Assembly (NCBI GenBank): GCA_014621425.1
Contig: JAANBB010000015.1
Span: forward strand, 273,465 to 337,464
Length of the DNA stretch: 64,000 bases
Source: Cylindrodendrum hubeiense
Taxonomy: Eukaryota > Ascomycota > Sordariomycetes > Hypocreales > Nectriaceae
Direction of reading: 5' to 3'
Shown: piece after piece, positions 24,342 through 35,207 of the stretch
How positions within the stretch are numbered: the first letter of the stretch is position 1
Layout of the letters: each line of letters opens with the position of its first letter
Position numbers and translations under genes: made by a program
Notes under the pieces: model-generated
Seen by the model: only the letters and a program-made list of their open reading frames with translations
What the model was told of the DNA's origin: nothing
Databases searched by the model: none

Positions 24342-25104
24342 GTTGTATGCTTCTCAACGCAGCAGAAGGGGAGTAGATCGGTGATTGGAGCAACGTGGAG
24401 AAGGAAAAGATCCTGGGAGCCGTAATTATCGTGGTGCTCTCAAGACTTTTATAGGAGCACAAAGATTCCCAGCTCGTTAAAACATCAGACCGAGAGGTTG
24501 TATCATTTCCCCATGGGCCCCCGGGTCTGGGGGGTTTGCGGGGACTGGGGCGGAGACTGGGGCGTTTTTCGGGACAATACTATACGACGGATCTTGCCAG
24601 CATTCGGAAGGAAACACACCGCCATGCGAAGATTAACCGAAGCCGTATATCCGATGCATGGCATCAACTGGCCATAATTGATTCGGTTGGCCGGTAGCAC
24701 CCCTCCAAGTGCATTAAGGCTCCTTCGTCGTCTCAGGCCCCACACTGTCCGGCCTTGGCGTGTTGAAAAGGTGGCTTCTGAGGCAACTTCGGGCTAGATC
24801 ATCATGGAGCCATTGCCTCCCTGAATTTATCGGATGATGACATTCGGAGTGACTTGTGCAACGATGTAATTGACGGAATGGGTACACAGCAGCCTATGCC
24901 GAAACTCGGTCTATATTACACCGACGAGCTGTCACGCTACCCGTGGATGGGAGGCTTTGTCTCGTGCTCAATCGCACGATGCCGTTGCGTTATATTTTAC
25001 CCTGACTGATGGCTTGATATTTTCCCTCATCTTTCATTTGCGTTCGTGAACATTATCCCTTCATCGACTGACCTCCAACGCTCGAACATCCACACTCATA
25101 TCAC
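24342..25104. promoter_or_regulatory. shared divergent promoter (sugar transporter / GH78)
   Basis: 763 bp with several CGG and CCG triplets (for example CGGATC at 24,589, CCGGCC near 24,750) and a GC-rich run at 24,510-24,580. No well-formed palindrome was singled out. Co-regulation of the two flanking genes is a reasonable inference from their arrangement. Confidence 0.4.
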
Positions 25105-27660
25105 ATGGATCTCCAAGAAGCAGGACAACAGCCATGGATCTGGCATCCAGACTGGACGGAGCCAAATTCTGGCTCCGCTGGGAGATTCGTACACTTTAGA
25201 AAACGATTTGAGTTGGCCCAAATCCCACCAGCGCCAGTTCGCATTAACATCACAGCGGACACTCGCTACAAACTCTACATCAATGGACACCTGGTACACT
25301 ATGGGCCAGTCAAGGGCGATGAATGCCGATGGTTTTACGACACTGTTGATATCAATTCATTTCTTCAGGTTGGCACAAATCAAGTTGCTGTACATGTCCT
25401 TCGATTTTACGAAGCCACTCTACATGCTCCGTCCTTCGCCCGTCTACCGTACGGAGGGCTTTACATCCGGGAAATCGATCACAACGACCAGATCCCAATT
25501 GGGAGCGATGAAACTTGGGAGACATCGATCGACCATTCTACGAAATTGCGCATCGACGAGCCCTATGATGCCTTTCTACACATATTCGAGGAGAGAAATC
25601 AGGCAACGGCCGTCGGTATGACCTGGACACAAGCCAAAAAGCACGACATCATTGAAGGCTGGGGAATCACGGCCCCGTGGAAGTTGCACCCTCGACTCAT
25701 CCCATTCCATCGCCTCGAGTTTAGGACACTTGACTACCTGCACAATGTGAGGAGTGATATAGGCCAGGACACTTGGGCCCGTATTCTTCTCGGCCAATCA
25801 CAGACATTGCAAGGACTTCGACTCGCGCCAGGAACGTCGCATCATGTCGAGATCGGGGTTCAGAATCACCTTACAGCGTTGCTGGTGTTCCGCTTTGCAA
25901 CTCCGGCTGCAGCTGGGAGCACCCTCCGGGTGACATATTCAGAATGCTATGAAGACGAGCCCAGGGTCATACCCTTCAATCGCCGCAAAGGAGATCGCCA
26001 AGATTCAACGAAGAAGATTTTTGGACCTTCGGACTACTACAAATTCGGAGGTGTCACATCTCCTCTTTTAGAATATCGCGCTAGACGTTCCGACGAGGAG
26101 GCATTCCAACCTTTCCATTTTCGTACATTTCGCTACATGGCACTTGATATCGAAGTACACGCAGACGCCGCGTTGGTTTTCAAGGGAATCGACATTACAG
26201 AGACGACATATCCTTTGCAAGTCAAAGGTTCATTCGACACTAATGAGACGTGGACTAAGGACCTCTGGGACGTCAGCATTCGGACCCTTCAAAATTGTAT
26301 GCACGATTGCTATGAAGACTGTCCCTTCTACGAACAGCTACAATATGCCATGGATACCAGAAGTTCATGTCTATTCACATATCTCGCCTCTGGAGATGAT
26401 CGCTTGGCACGGCAGGCTATCATCCAGTTCCACGACTCGTTTCAGCCAGGCGTAGGACTGACTTGTGCTCGGGTTCCTTGCTCGACAATGCAAAGGCAAA
26501 TTATCCCAGCTTTCTCACTGTACTGGGTTGGCATGGTGGTCGACCACTACCAATATTTTGCCGATGTACAGTTCACGTGTCAATTTTTGCCTGTCTGCCA
26601 CGCAGTTCTTCAGACGTTTTCTAATCGCATCGATCCCACCCTTGGGCTTGTTCGTACATACAAATCTTCTTCATTCTGGTCATTCACTGATTGGACGCGA
26701 CCCTGGGCGCCTTTGGGCATTCCGCCGGCTGTCACACGGACTGGGTTCTCGACCTATCTCAATTGCCTCTATTGCTATACCTTGAGGCTCATGGCAGGAG
26801 TCCTCCGACATTTGAAGAGGATAGAGCAGGCGGCCGATTACGAATGCAAGGCGAATGCTATAACCCAGGCTATTGTGGATCACTGTTTTGATGGAGAGTT
26901 TTTTACAGACGGCCTTGCTGTCGGGTCTAATCCTCAAGATGACTACAGCCAACATAGTCAGGTTTGGGCTGTCTTATCTGGTGCAGCTGTAGGCAAAACA
27001 GCCGAATATATATTGTCCAAATGCTTAGCAAATGGCGATCCGGCTTCTCAGGCTCCAGTGGAAGCTGACAATCAACAACAGGGAACGTCCAGTATTGATG
27101 CCGCTCCTTCTTTCACCGTAGCATCTATTTCCTTTACCTTCTACACGCTACGAGCATTTGCAGCTGTTGGAGATAATGTGTACAACGAACATTTCCACGA
27201 CCTCTGGTCTATTTGGAAGGATCAGATAGCTGCCAATCTGTCAACATGGGCCGAAGACAGCGTGTCTGTCCGATCCGACTGCCATGCATGGGGTAGCACC
27301 CCGATCTACGAATTCACAACCGAAGTTGCCGGTATCAAACCGGCCACTCCTGGTTGGGAATCCGTAGATTTCAAACCCCGCACTCAGCTTTTCCCAACTT
27401 TGAAAGCCAAAGTACCTTTGAGAGGCCAACAGTCAGGCATTGCGTATGTGGAGTGGAGCCGAGCAGATGAACATGGTGATCGTCAAGTTACTACTGTCAA
27501 ATTTGAGTTGAGGAAGGAAAGTGGGGAGCCAATGGTTGGTATTCCAGTTGTGGTTTCGCTGCCTGGCCAAGAGGAAGTGACCGTGGCTTACATGGACATT
27601 CTGACCTATGAAATTTCTGAAGGATCTTTGTCTGGCACGAATGGACATTTGAAGGTTTGA
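25105..27660 (+). CDS. alpha-L-rhamnosidase-like glycoside hydrolase (GH78)
   Basis: Single exon, 851 aa. It has an N-terminal beta-sandwich with WIWHPDWTEPN, RFVHFRKRFEL and ADTRYKLYINGHLVHYGPVKGD, the typical entry of GH78/GH106-like enzymes. The (alpha/alpha)6 barrel holds the fungal-type active-site stretch EDCPFYEQLQYAMDTR at residues 404-419, where Glu410 is the likely catalytic acid position. A C-terminal beta domain (HAWGSTPIYEFTTEVAGIKP, then GWESVDFKPR) closes the fold. No signal peptide follows Met1, so an intracellular enzyme is expected, cleaving rhamnosides brought in by the divergent sugar transporter. The start ATG at 25,105 is the first in frame; an overlapping frame at 25,046 is not coding. 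Substrate linkage cannot be told from sequence. Confidence 0.9.
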   Translation: MDLQEAGQQPWIWHPDWTEPNSGSAGRFVHFRKRFELAQIPPAPVRINITADTRYKLYINGHLVHYGPVKGDECRWFYDTVDINSFLQVGTNQVAVHVLRFYEATLHAPSFARLPYGGLYIREIDHNDQIPIGSDETWETSIDHSTKLRIDEPYDAFLHIFEERNQATAVGMTWTQAKKHDIIEGWGITAPWKLHPRLIPFHRLEFRTLDYLHNVRSDIGQDTWARILLGQSQTLQGLRLAPGTSHHVEIGVQNHLTALLVFRFATPAAAGSTLRVTYSECYEDEPRVIPFNRRKGDRQDSTKKIFGPSDYYKFGGVTSPLLEYRARRSDEEAFQPFHFRTFRYMALDIEVHADAALVFKGIDITETTYPLQVKGSFDTNETWTKDLWDVSIRTLQNCMHDCYEDCPFYEQLQYAMDTRSSCLFTYLASGDDRLARQAIIQFHDSFQPGVGLTCARVPCSTMQRQIIPAFSLYWVGMVVDHYQYFADVQFTCQFLPVCHAVLQTFSNRIDPTLGLVRTYKSSSFWSFTDWTRPWAPLGIPPAVTRTGFSTYLNCLYCYTLRLMAGVLRHLKRIEQAADYECKANAITQAIVDHCFDGEFFTDGLAVGSNPQDDYSQHSQVWAVLSGAAVGKTAEYILSKCLANGDPASQAPVEADNQQQGTSSIDAAPSFTVASISFTFYTLRAFAAVGDNVYNEHFHDLWSIWKDQIAANLSTWAEDSVSVRSDCHAWGSTPIYEFTTEVAGIKPATPGWESVDFKPRTQLFPTLKAKVPLRGQQSGIAYVEWSRADEHGDRQVTTVKFELRKESGEPMVGIPVVVSLPGQEEVTVAYMDILTYEISEGSLSGTNGHLKV

Positions 27661-27838
27661 TAAAATATATTGAAGTTCACTGCTGCATAGTTGTTTGGCT
27701 GGAGGACCTCATCATGTAGAGTTGAGTGAATGGATGACAGCAGATTTTGCTTTCTATATATACTATCCGGAATACTAGAAGGAGCCCATTGCTTACTTGA
27801 ATTCTCTTTTCGACGGCGGAGATTGGGTAAGATGTTAA

Positions 27839-28507
27839 GTGATAGCAATGTTATTCAACAGTGACTTTGGTGGCACAGGCGTGCTACTACTCGCCGCTAA
27901 AGAAATCGGTGCGAGTGTTGTTAGCGTCGACTACCGTCTGGTGCCGGAACACAAGGCCCCCGCCGCTGTCGTAGACAGCCACTCAGGCCTAATCTGGATC
28001 TTCAATAACGCGAAAGCTCTCGGGATGACCCTGATAGGGTATTGGTATGGGGTTCTAGCGTTGGTGGTGGTCTAGGGGTTGGAGAAGCTCTGATGTCGCG
28101 AGACCGCAAGCCCGAGGGAGGCACCATGAAACCATTGATCCTCAGCGGCCCTATGTTTGAAAACAGAGTCGATGATTTGGAAATAAAGACATTCAGCAGC
28201 AAAGCTGCCCCTGTTTGGAGCCCCGAATCCAATGAAATGGCTTAGAAGGCTTCCTTTAGACAAAACTCTCAAGATAAGATCGCCTACCATGTCCCTGCTC
28301 GGGCCACTGACTATCGAGTTTACAGCCTGTCTATTTAAATTCGGGTGGTTCAGAACTATTCAGGAAGGCATACATGAGATTTTCTGAGAGGCTGTGGAAC
28401 TGTGGCAGCGATTTTGAGCTACATGTCTGGCTTGGTGGATTTCACGCTTTTGACTTGGTGGCACCCGAGTCCGCTGTTGCGCAGAAGGCAATCAAGGTCA
28501 GAAATTA
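27839..28507 (+). pseudogene. broken alpha/beta-hydrolase (hormone-sensitive-lipase-like)
   Basis: Three frames together cover much of an HSL-family esterase. Frame one (27,839-about 28,024) reads SVVSVDYRLVPEHKAPAAV and then GLIWIFNNAKALGM. Frame two (about 28,026-28,245) has the nucleophile-elbow-like VWGSSVGGGLGVGEALMSRD. A third stretch (about 28,320-28,507) reads SELFRKAYMRFSERLW and ELHVWLGGFHAFDLVAPES with the catalytic His. At least two frameshifts separate the pieces (near 28,025 and 28,318). The N-terminal oxyanion motif HGGG and everything before it is missing. No intron explains the breaks. It lies just downstream of the GH78 gene and may once have served the same pathway. Confidence 0.75.
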
Positions 28508-30187
28508 GTGGTCACCATCGGTTCTTCTCAGATAAATACACTCAAATATGTGACCCTGATCTAAACCGATTAATTCCATCATCGTTATTTACGGACTGTT
28601 GCATGTATTTGGATTCACACTGCTATATTCACGCGAAGCCCACATCCCATGTCTATACACTAACTTTAAATGCCAACATATTTAATAAGAGATTCAATGT
28701 CTGTCATTCCATCCGAAGAAATATTGTAAGTTGACTTTGGCTAAGATAATCTATGCATTGCAAGAGAAGTGATCTTCGGTCGGGCGATGCTGAGTTACGC
28801 ATTAAACTGCATCATCACGGGCAAGAACAATACTCAGGGTTTTGGCGTACCGTTGTGAGGAGACTATTAGAGTCGGTGCGATTCTGGCCTGGTTTTGGTA
28901 AAGAGATTCTTGAAGCGGACGCGTGTCAGGTAAAGCTGGAAAAGCTGAATCTGAGCTAGCTCGACCCTAACGAGTTCGTGAGTAAGTTTGAATCACATGA
29001 ATCCACATGCAACGCTATAATAGCAACTTATCAGTTTGTGTGCTAGAAAATGGAATATTCTGAGAGGGACCACAACGTCTGGTTCGGCATGAGGGGGTGG
29101 TGACAATCAATCGTATCAATTATTCTGATATTAATAACATATTGGAGGTGAATAGCAAAGGGGACGAATGGGATGCACGTGAAAATATTTACGATGTTTC
29201 ATGTTAAATCCCATAATTAATTACTTTCCTACTTTCAGGTTCGGTTCAATTTCTAATTCACTTCAATTTCTTTTGACTTTGACGCTATAGAGACAATAGC
29301 ATTTCTATTTGTTTTGTATTTCTTCCATCCGCTGTTGCGCTTTCTGACCACTTCTACCAAGGTCTAGGGTAGCCACTCGCTCTGGGTGTCCTGCGGACGG
29401 CAGTGTTTAAGACGTGCTAACTATTGTAAGCGTGAGTAATCTAATATTAAACGCTGTGTTTGAAGAGATCTAATATATTGTGAAGAAACTTATACTCGAG
29501 GGCCTGCTGTTGTTATAGAGCTTACAACCGCAGTCATATCTAACGATCGTGGATAAATATGATATTTATCAACAACCCTAGAACTTAATACTCTTTATAC
29601 TTACAGGCATCTTTTACTCCTTGCAATAAAACTAATACTGTAGTAGATTTTTATCCACATTCTTTCGATCTTATCCAGCCGCTTGTAGGAGTATAGCTGC
29701 TGGCTGGGAACTGCCTGAGTTCTGTTGTAAGAATGATATTTCGCGAACTAAATCACATACGTGTTTGGCGCAGATGACGTTTTGTGGAATGTGGAATGCA
29801 GATCGCGGAAAAAGCTCAAGATCGGAATGTAAGCGCCATCCGTCGAATATTAGCCGACAAGTGTGTAGTTGAATTGATAATGTATGCACAAGTTCATAGT
29901 AATAACGGGGCTAAGATTATGCAAGGGCTATTAATAATGCACATACTTATGCTAAGGGAATAATGTATGATTGCGCATGTACTGGTACATCAGTCCGAAA
30001 TTGCAGCTTGGACATGTTGGTGATCATTACGTGGCGCCACAATGAGACCCCTCTTTTCCGCTTGATGACACTTATATAGGCCTGTTCCACACCGAACTGA
30101 TACTTGCGGGTTGGTTATTCTCCTCAATAGGTTAATGTGCCCTTTTCAAAAGTCACTTTGTGCATTCCCCCCAGCTATCTTGCAACC
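28508..30187. other. intergenic, AT-leaning, no gene seen
   Basis: 1.7 kb with only weak frames (28,402-28,734; 28,753-28,959; 29,671-29,889), none with a recognisable domain. The right end is the promoter of the DUF7730-type gene, with a TATATAGG sequence near 30,073. Confidence 0.45.
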
Positions 30188-31458
30188 ATGAAGCCAAAAT
30201 TTGGCGCATGGTTCCGTGGTCAGCTTGACAAGCACAAAACCAGAAAGGATGATAAACCTTTCCCTCGTCTCCCTAGCCCCCGACCCAACGTATTGACCCC
30301 ATCTTCCTCCCAAGAGAATTTGGCACAAGGATGCCTGTTATTCAAGAGACTTCCATACGAGTTGAGGAGAGAAATACTCATGTTTGCCTTTGGCAATCGC
30401 CGCGTACACATGGATCTCTCCTTTGAACATCCATCTGCTATTTATACTCCAGGCCAGCACTGCACGAGAACAAGCAGCACTGTTAATCCCACTGGCACTT
30501 ATGGCAGGCGTGAGGAAGTGGACTGTAAACAGCCGAAATCTTGGCGTTGGTGGGGTGGTGTGTGCAATCGATATTTACCTGACCCTGGGTGGGAAATCCC
30601 AGGTCCAATGGGGAGCCAAGGGCCTCCTGGTCCTTGGGACGACTATTGTCGGTTTGGATGCGTGTTGCACTGTGATCGGTTGCCGGCGGATATCCCTTGG
30701 AAGTGTCATATTGGGGCTATGGGCTGGCTATTGAGCTGTCGACAAGCGTAAGCATTGCTCTCATTCTTCTATCCTTCATGTGGCTAACAAGATGAAGCTA
30801 CAATGAGGGAATTGAAGTACCCTACAAGACCAACACCATTTCTATGTCGAGCGAAGTCATGATCACTCATATTTCTGAGCTTCTGCTGCCTCAGCGACTG
30901 GCTACTATGACATCGATCGAGCTCATGTGGCCACTGAAATGCCATATTCAAGAGGGCCAGAGTCCTGTTTTGAAATCGGATCAACTAGAAGTTGTTTTCA
31001 CGCTTCTGTCATCCCATTTTACAGGCCTCACACACCTTTTCATTGTTTTTCAAACAGTAGACGACTTGCGATTTTCTAGGGACTGGCTAGATGCCGAGAG
31101 CATTCTTAAGAAGTTTGATCAACTAATTCCGCAGATGCAAGGCCTTGTCGAATGTGGCATTGCATTTCCGCTTACGACACTTGAAAAGTTACTCAAAGCT
31201 GCCGAAGATGCCCTGAAAGCTCAGCGCCAAGGCCAGGAGCAGGTTTCATACTATCGATATCTCTGGCGTTTTCTGGACGACGGCGAGCATGTTCTCACAG
31301 AACGTCCCAACAACACTTACCCCAATCCACAATCTCGTTTACTCGAACCAAATGACAAAAGAACTAGTGTGGGATACTGGATCTCGGACAGCCACTATGA
31401 TGAGGAAACGCTTCCTCTACACATGATATCGTGCTTCGGCGGAGGTTCCATTCACTAG
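30188..31458 (+). CDS. DUF7730-type fungal protein
   Basis: Two exons, 30,188-30,747 and 30,798-31,458 (406 aa). The intron has donor GTAAGC, branch GCTAACA and acceptor GAAG, in phase. The start is ATG 30,188 in good context (ACCATGA); the frame extends upstream only from a GTG. The protein begins with a basic tail. It then shows the fold typical of fungal F-box-like/DUF7730 proteins: LLFKRLPYELRREILMFAFG, later GWLLSCRQAYNEGIEVPYKTNTISMS across the intron, and paired helices with HFTGLTHLFIVF. A Trp/Gly/Pro-rich insert lies between (30,540-30,700). Function is unknown; such genes form large lineage-expanded families and are often near accessory regions. Confidence 0.8.
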
Positions 31459-31844
31459 AGGCAATGTGTTGGTGCAGTGCATCATGTGACTGCAGAACAG
31501 AGGAATTAATAGCAGCATTCAAAAATATCAAGTTTGAGGTGCATTTATAATAGCAACATAGATCTAATTACTCAAAGATTCCATTCGTATATTCTTCAGG
31601 TATTAAACTTCCCAGAATGAACGAAATGGAAAATATCCTCAATTGTGCCTCTGAAGGTTTACTACCAAATTGGCCCCTAGATTAGATATCCACATCGCTT
31701 TGGGTTTAGGGGGACTTGACGACCCTCCAAGACTGGCGTGATTCAAGAATAATTGTTGAATCAATTTAAACGCATGAAAATGTAAACATGAGTTCGAATC
31801 GCGTTATCCTACATCTATTCTGACCTGTCTCGATAATCCCATAC
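31459..31844. other. convergent spacer
   Basis: 386 bp between the DUF7730-type gene and the last exon of the LysM gene. It contains a stretch resembling a tRNA B-box near 31,790 (judged chance). No gene. Confidence 0.5.
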
Positions 31845-34187
31845 TTACACCTCAACACAGTATCTGTAATCTGACATAAGAGTTAGTGTACTAATGGTTC
31901 CTTTTTTTGGGCGGGGCGGGGGGGATATAACGAGAAGGGGAATAAATAAGTTGCAAAATTAAACTTACCAGGCCAGAGGTTGTGGCACTCAGGGCCAATA
32001 GCGGGGTTCCTAAGCAAGTTTAGTTTCATTATTGGATTTGAGTGACGGCGCCACTTTGTGAATACTCACATGGCATAAAACTCGGCAATGGTCAGACCGT
32101 TTGCGTCCAAGGCTCCTTGACAAGTCTGGGGTGAGACGACTGCATAGTACTTCTTGCAATCCTCTGCCGCACCGTCCTGAAGTGAGGGCTTAAAGTTAAA
32201 AAGAGACCTTAGTAAGAGGGGAATGATGGAGCTTACTCTGATAGGAAGCGCGGTCGATGACGGTTCGGCAGTTGTAGATGTGGTAGTCGTGGCAGCCGCG
32301 ATAGTCGAGGAAAGTTGAGTCTCGGTTTCGGGCTCACCCGTATACGTGTTGAACTTCCGATATGCGGCCATGCAGTAACTGAGCTCCTCGCTGAATGCAC
32401 AGTCGGGAGAAGAAGTGTTGAGAGAAGGGTTCCTGGAAGCGTGTTAAAACAGTCTCGCAATTATCAGCTCGTGGCTTGTTATGGCACTAACCAATTATAC
32501 AGCTCAGGAAGGGAAATTTCCCACACCTGGGCCAGTTTCTCACATGCCGACACAGAAGAGCCCCAGCTCATGTCAACCTGCAGCTCTGTGCCATCCAAAT
32601 AGATGATACAGTCCTTCCTCGTACCATTTGCCCTAGGCAGATAAGTAGGCAACCCCGTGATAGCAGGTGCAGTGAAGGTGGCCTTAACCAACTCATCGAA
32701 TGCAACGTCAGCAGTGCTTGTTGTTGGCTCAACATAGTCAGGGTGACCAGGATACAAGTTGATAGGTCCCACCGGCGAGACGCAGTAGGCCTCTTCGGCG
32801 TAAAGGTTGGTGCACTCTGCATTGAGGCCTTGATTCAGGAACAGGAAGTCCTGAAGTGAGATACCATACCCGAGGATAATCTGGTTGCAGTAGTCGCCAA
32901 CCTGAACAGAGTAAAATTCGGCACAGTTCCCGTTTGTGCCGCTGGCGATGTTGGAGGGGACTGGAGCTGCGGTAGGTTCTAGCGTTGGAGTTGTAGTTGT
33001 TCGAGTTATGGGCACATAGTCTTCGTCGTCATGAGGCTCCAGGCAGACGGTATGGCCTACGGATAAGGACATGCGGTTGCAAGACGATCCAAGCACAGGA
33101 TTCCCTTGCCAAAGCACATAGCGCGTTAGACGTTGGACCATTTGACTGTGAATGAGCTAAAAAGAAGAAGACTACTCACAAGTGTACAGCTGCACCATGC
33201 TAATATTTGAAGCGACGGCGATGCCCTGGCATGTATCGTCGGCTTGGATTGTATAAGTCTTGCATTGGTTCACGATGCATATCTTGTCGCCCGCAGTCGG
33301 GAAGCCGGCACAGAATGCCTGTAGATTGTTATCGTAAAGCATCCAGGCTGTAGCAACGTCCTGGGCCTTGGAGATAGACTGACAAGTGTCGCCGGCCTGG
33401 ACAGTGTACTCGTCACCCGAGCAATGGAGTGCAGGCTCGGAAGTAGTTGATGGGCTGTTCGTTATTTTAGTCCAACCCACGTTTCTAGAAGTTGCTTAGG
33501 AAAAAGCACATACCTTCCGGTTACAGTGGTTGCCAACGCAAAGCCTGTCTTAGAGCAGCTCGAAGTCAGTGTTGAATAATCTGCTTGCAACGCGAATCCG
33601 TTTGAGTAGGAGGTGCCGGCCAAAAACTGAAATGGCTTGATGACACAATTATCGCACATGTCGACGGCGGCGGTGATGATAGCTGTTTAGCTTTTTAGAA
33701 CACTTTCACACCTATTTCACATCAGAGGGGACGCTTTCTTACAGGTAGCAGAGCTGCCAGTACCAGAGGCTGTATCGGGAGAGTTCTCAAAGGCCCAGAT
33801 ATTGCACCATCTGTCTCCGTCCTTAATGCAAGTCCGGGTAAAATGATAATAAATGTCTGTCGCCACAACGGAGACATGAACCGGATCAGCAGCTAGGTCG
33901 TATTCGACCAAATCTTCCTCACCACATTCAGTCTTCAAACTGGTCTCAAAATCAGCCAGCGAAGTGCGGCAACTAGAAGTGCATGCCTCCTCCAGAGAGG
34001 CCAGCGGAACAGGGTCTCTCTCGAAGAAGCTAGCTACCTGCGAAGGGCAGTCAAGATCGACCACCAAGGCGGCTTGGCAACTAGTCGAGAGAGACTCGGC
34101 TGGGAGAGCGTCGGGAGAGATGTACTGCCACGCGATAGCTGGCCTCACCATGAGAGCCAGGCTTGAAAGAACGAGTAGCCAATTCAT
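31845..34187 (-). CDS. secreted multi-LysM chitin-binding protein
   Basis: Eight exons: 34187-33743, 33682-33514, 33484-33180, 33104-32492, 32432-32237, 32188-32070, 32009-31969 and 31870-31845 (637 aa). The ATG at 34,187 gives a signal peptide (MNWLLVLSSLALMVRPAIA); the longer frame starts from TTG. A Cys-rich N-domain is followed by about five LysM-like modules, some degenerate: EYTVQAGDTCQSISKAQDV; TYTIQADDTCQGIAVASNI then LYTWNPVLGSSC; FYSVQVGDYCNQIILGYGI; a diverged module ending YNWNPSLNTSSPDC; and YYAVVSPQTCQGALDANGL then FYAMNPAIGPECHNLWPDY. A Thr/Ser-rich linker lies at about residues 560-580. LysM modules bind chitin oligomers; fungal examples protect hyphae or suppress chitin-triggered immunity, or partner with chitinases. 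It is divergent from the GH18 chitinase at 35,208, a known pairing. Confidence 0.88.
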
Positions 34188-35207
34188 GGCAGTTGAAACT
34201 TGAATGACAGGCAAAAGAGTGTAGATGTGTATAGAAAGAAAAAGAAAAAGAAAGGGAACGTGTTTTGGCCAAAAATCGAGGGCAGAATGAAAGAATGCTT
34301 CAAGAGGTAGACGGTGGCGGGAACTAGGATCGGATATTAGTCAATGTGATAATGTGACAGACAGAGCAATCTGACGATCCATGCGACTTCAGCTTTGGCG
34401 CCCAAAGTGCCCATATTTTGAAATTACAGGTAGGTTGCATGACAGGCTTCAAGGTGGCAAAGCCCGCAATTAGCGCGTGAAGTGATTGCTGGTGCTGGGG
34501 GATCAACATGTACAGAGTAAGGATCGGTTGATTTTGGTCTTGGCGGTTGGTTGTTGGTCGACCATTTTTTGGTCTTGGCGGTTGTTGGTTGAACATTTGC
34601 AGCGATCTGAGCCCGGCCCGCCCGAACACCTGCATCCAGGTCTAGTTAGCCGACAAGTCCCGACATGGGTATTGCACATCCCTGGGTAGCTGGTATTGTA
34701 GCTGCTGATTTACTGGATCTACAGTGAATCCATCGGCTGAAAATACATTTGTATTGTTGTGAGAAAGGGGATTTGTTGTGAAGAATAGTGCTGTGGAGAA
34801 TAGTATAGTTTTTAGGAAGGGACATTGGGGGGCTGAAAAGTAACCCGTTTTAACCTCATAGATGCGGCCCGCTCTCGGCTGCGGGAGAGGTTCCTCGGCA
34901 TCCAGGGGAACCCTGCTTTGTCCAATCATATCGAACGACAATCAACTGTGCTCCGGTATTCTCTCCATGGGCTGAGTCCTTAGCTAGATTAGCATCAGCA
35001 GGGTTATCGGGGGCCAAGTAACAAGTACAAGTCATTTTGTTTCTCATCACTTCGCCATGTCTTATAAAGAGGAACATATTGTCCAGTGTTTGGACTGGAA
35101 CCAGGAAATGGTCCCAAGACCACATTTTCTCCCTTGTCGCTCTTTTACCAATCTTTTTTGCACCAACCTGACCAAATTGGCCTACTCTAGGCTGTAGCTG
35201 GTCAGCC
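34188..35207. promoter_or_regulatory. shared divergent promoter (LysM protein / chitinase)
   Basis: 1020 bp. It contains an exact 18-bp direct repeat, TTTTGGTCTTGGCGGTTG, at 34,532-34,549 and 34,567-34,584, spaced 35 bp start to start (about three helical turns). This is a good candidate for a tandem factor-binding site. Short frames inside are not coding. Confidence 0.5.
34532..34584 (+). repeat. pair of identical 18-bp direct repeats in the shared promoter
   Basis: TTTTGGTCTTGGCGGTTG occurs twice, 35 bp apart, each followed by TGTTGG-like sequence. It lies about 345 bp from the LysM start and about 625 bp from the chitinase start. Confidence 0.8.

Noticed and set aside
31770..31812. tRNA-like B-box (AGTTCGAATCG)
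   Set aside because: No A-box, no cloverleaf arms that pair, and no Pol III T-run in place.
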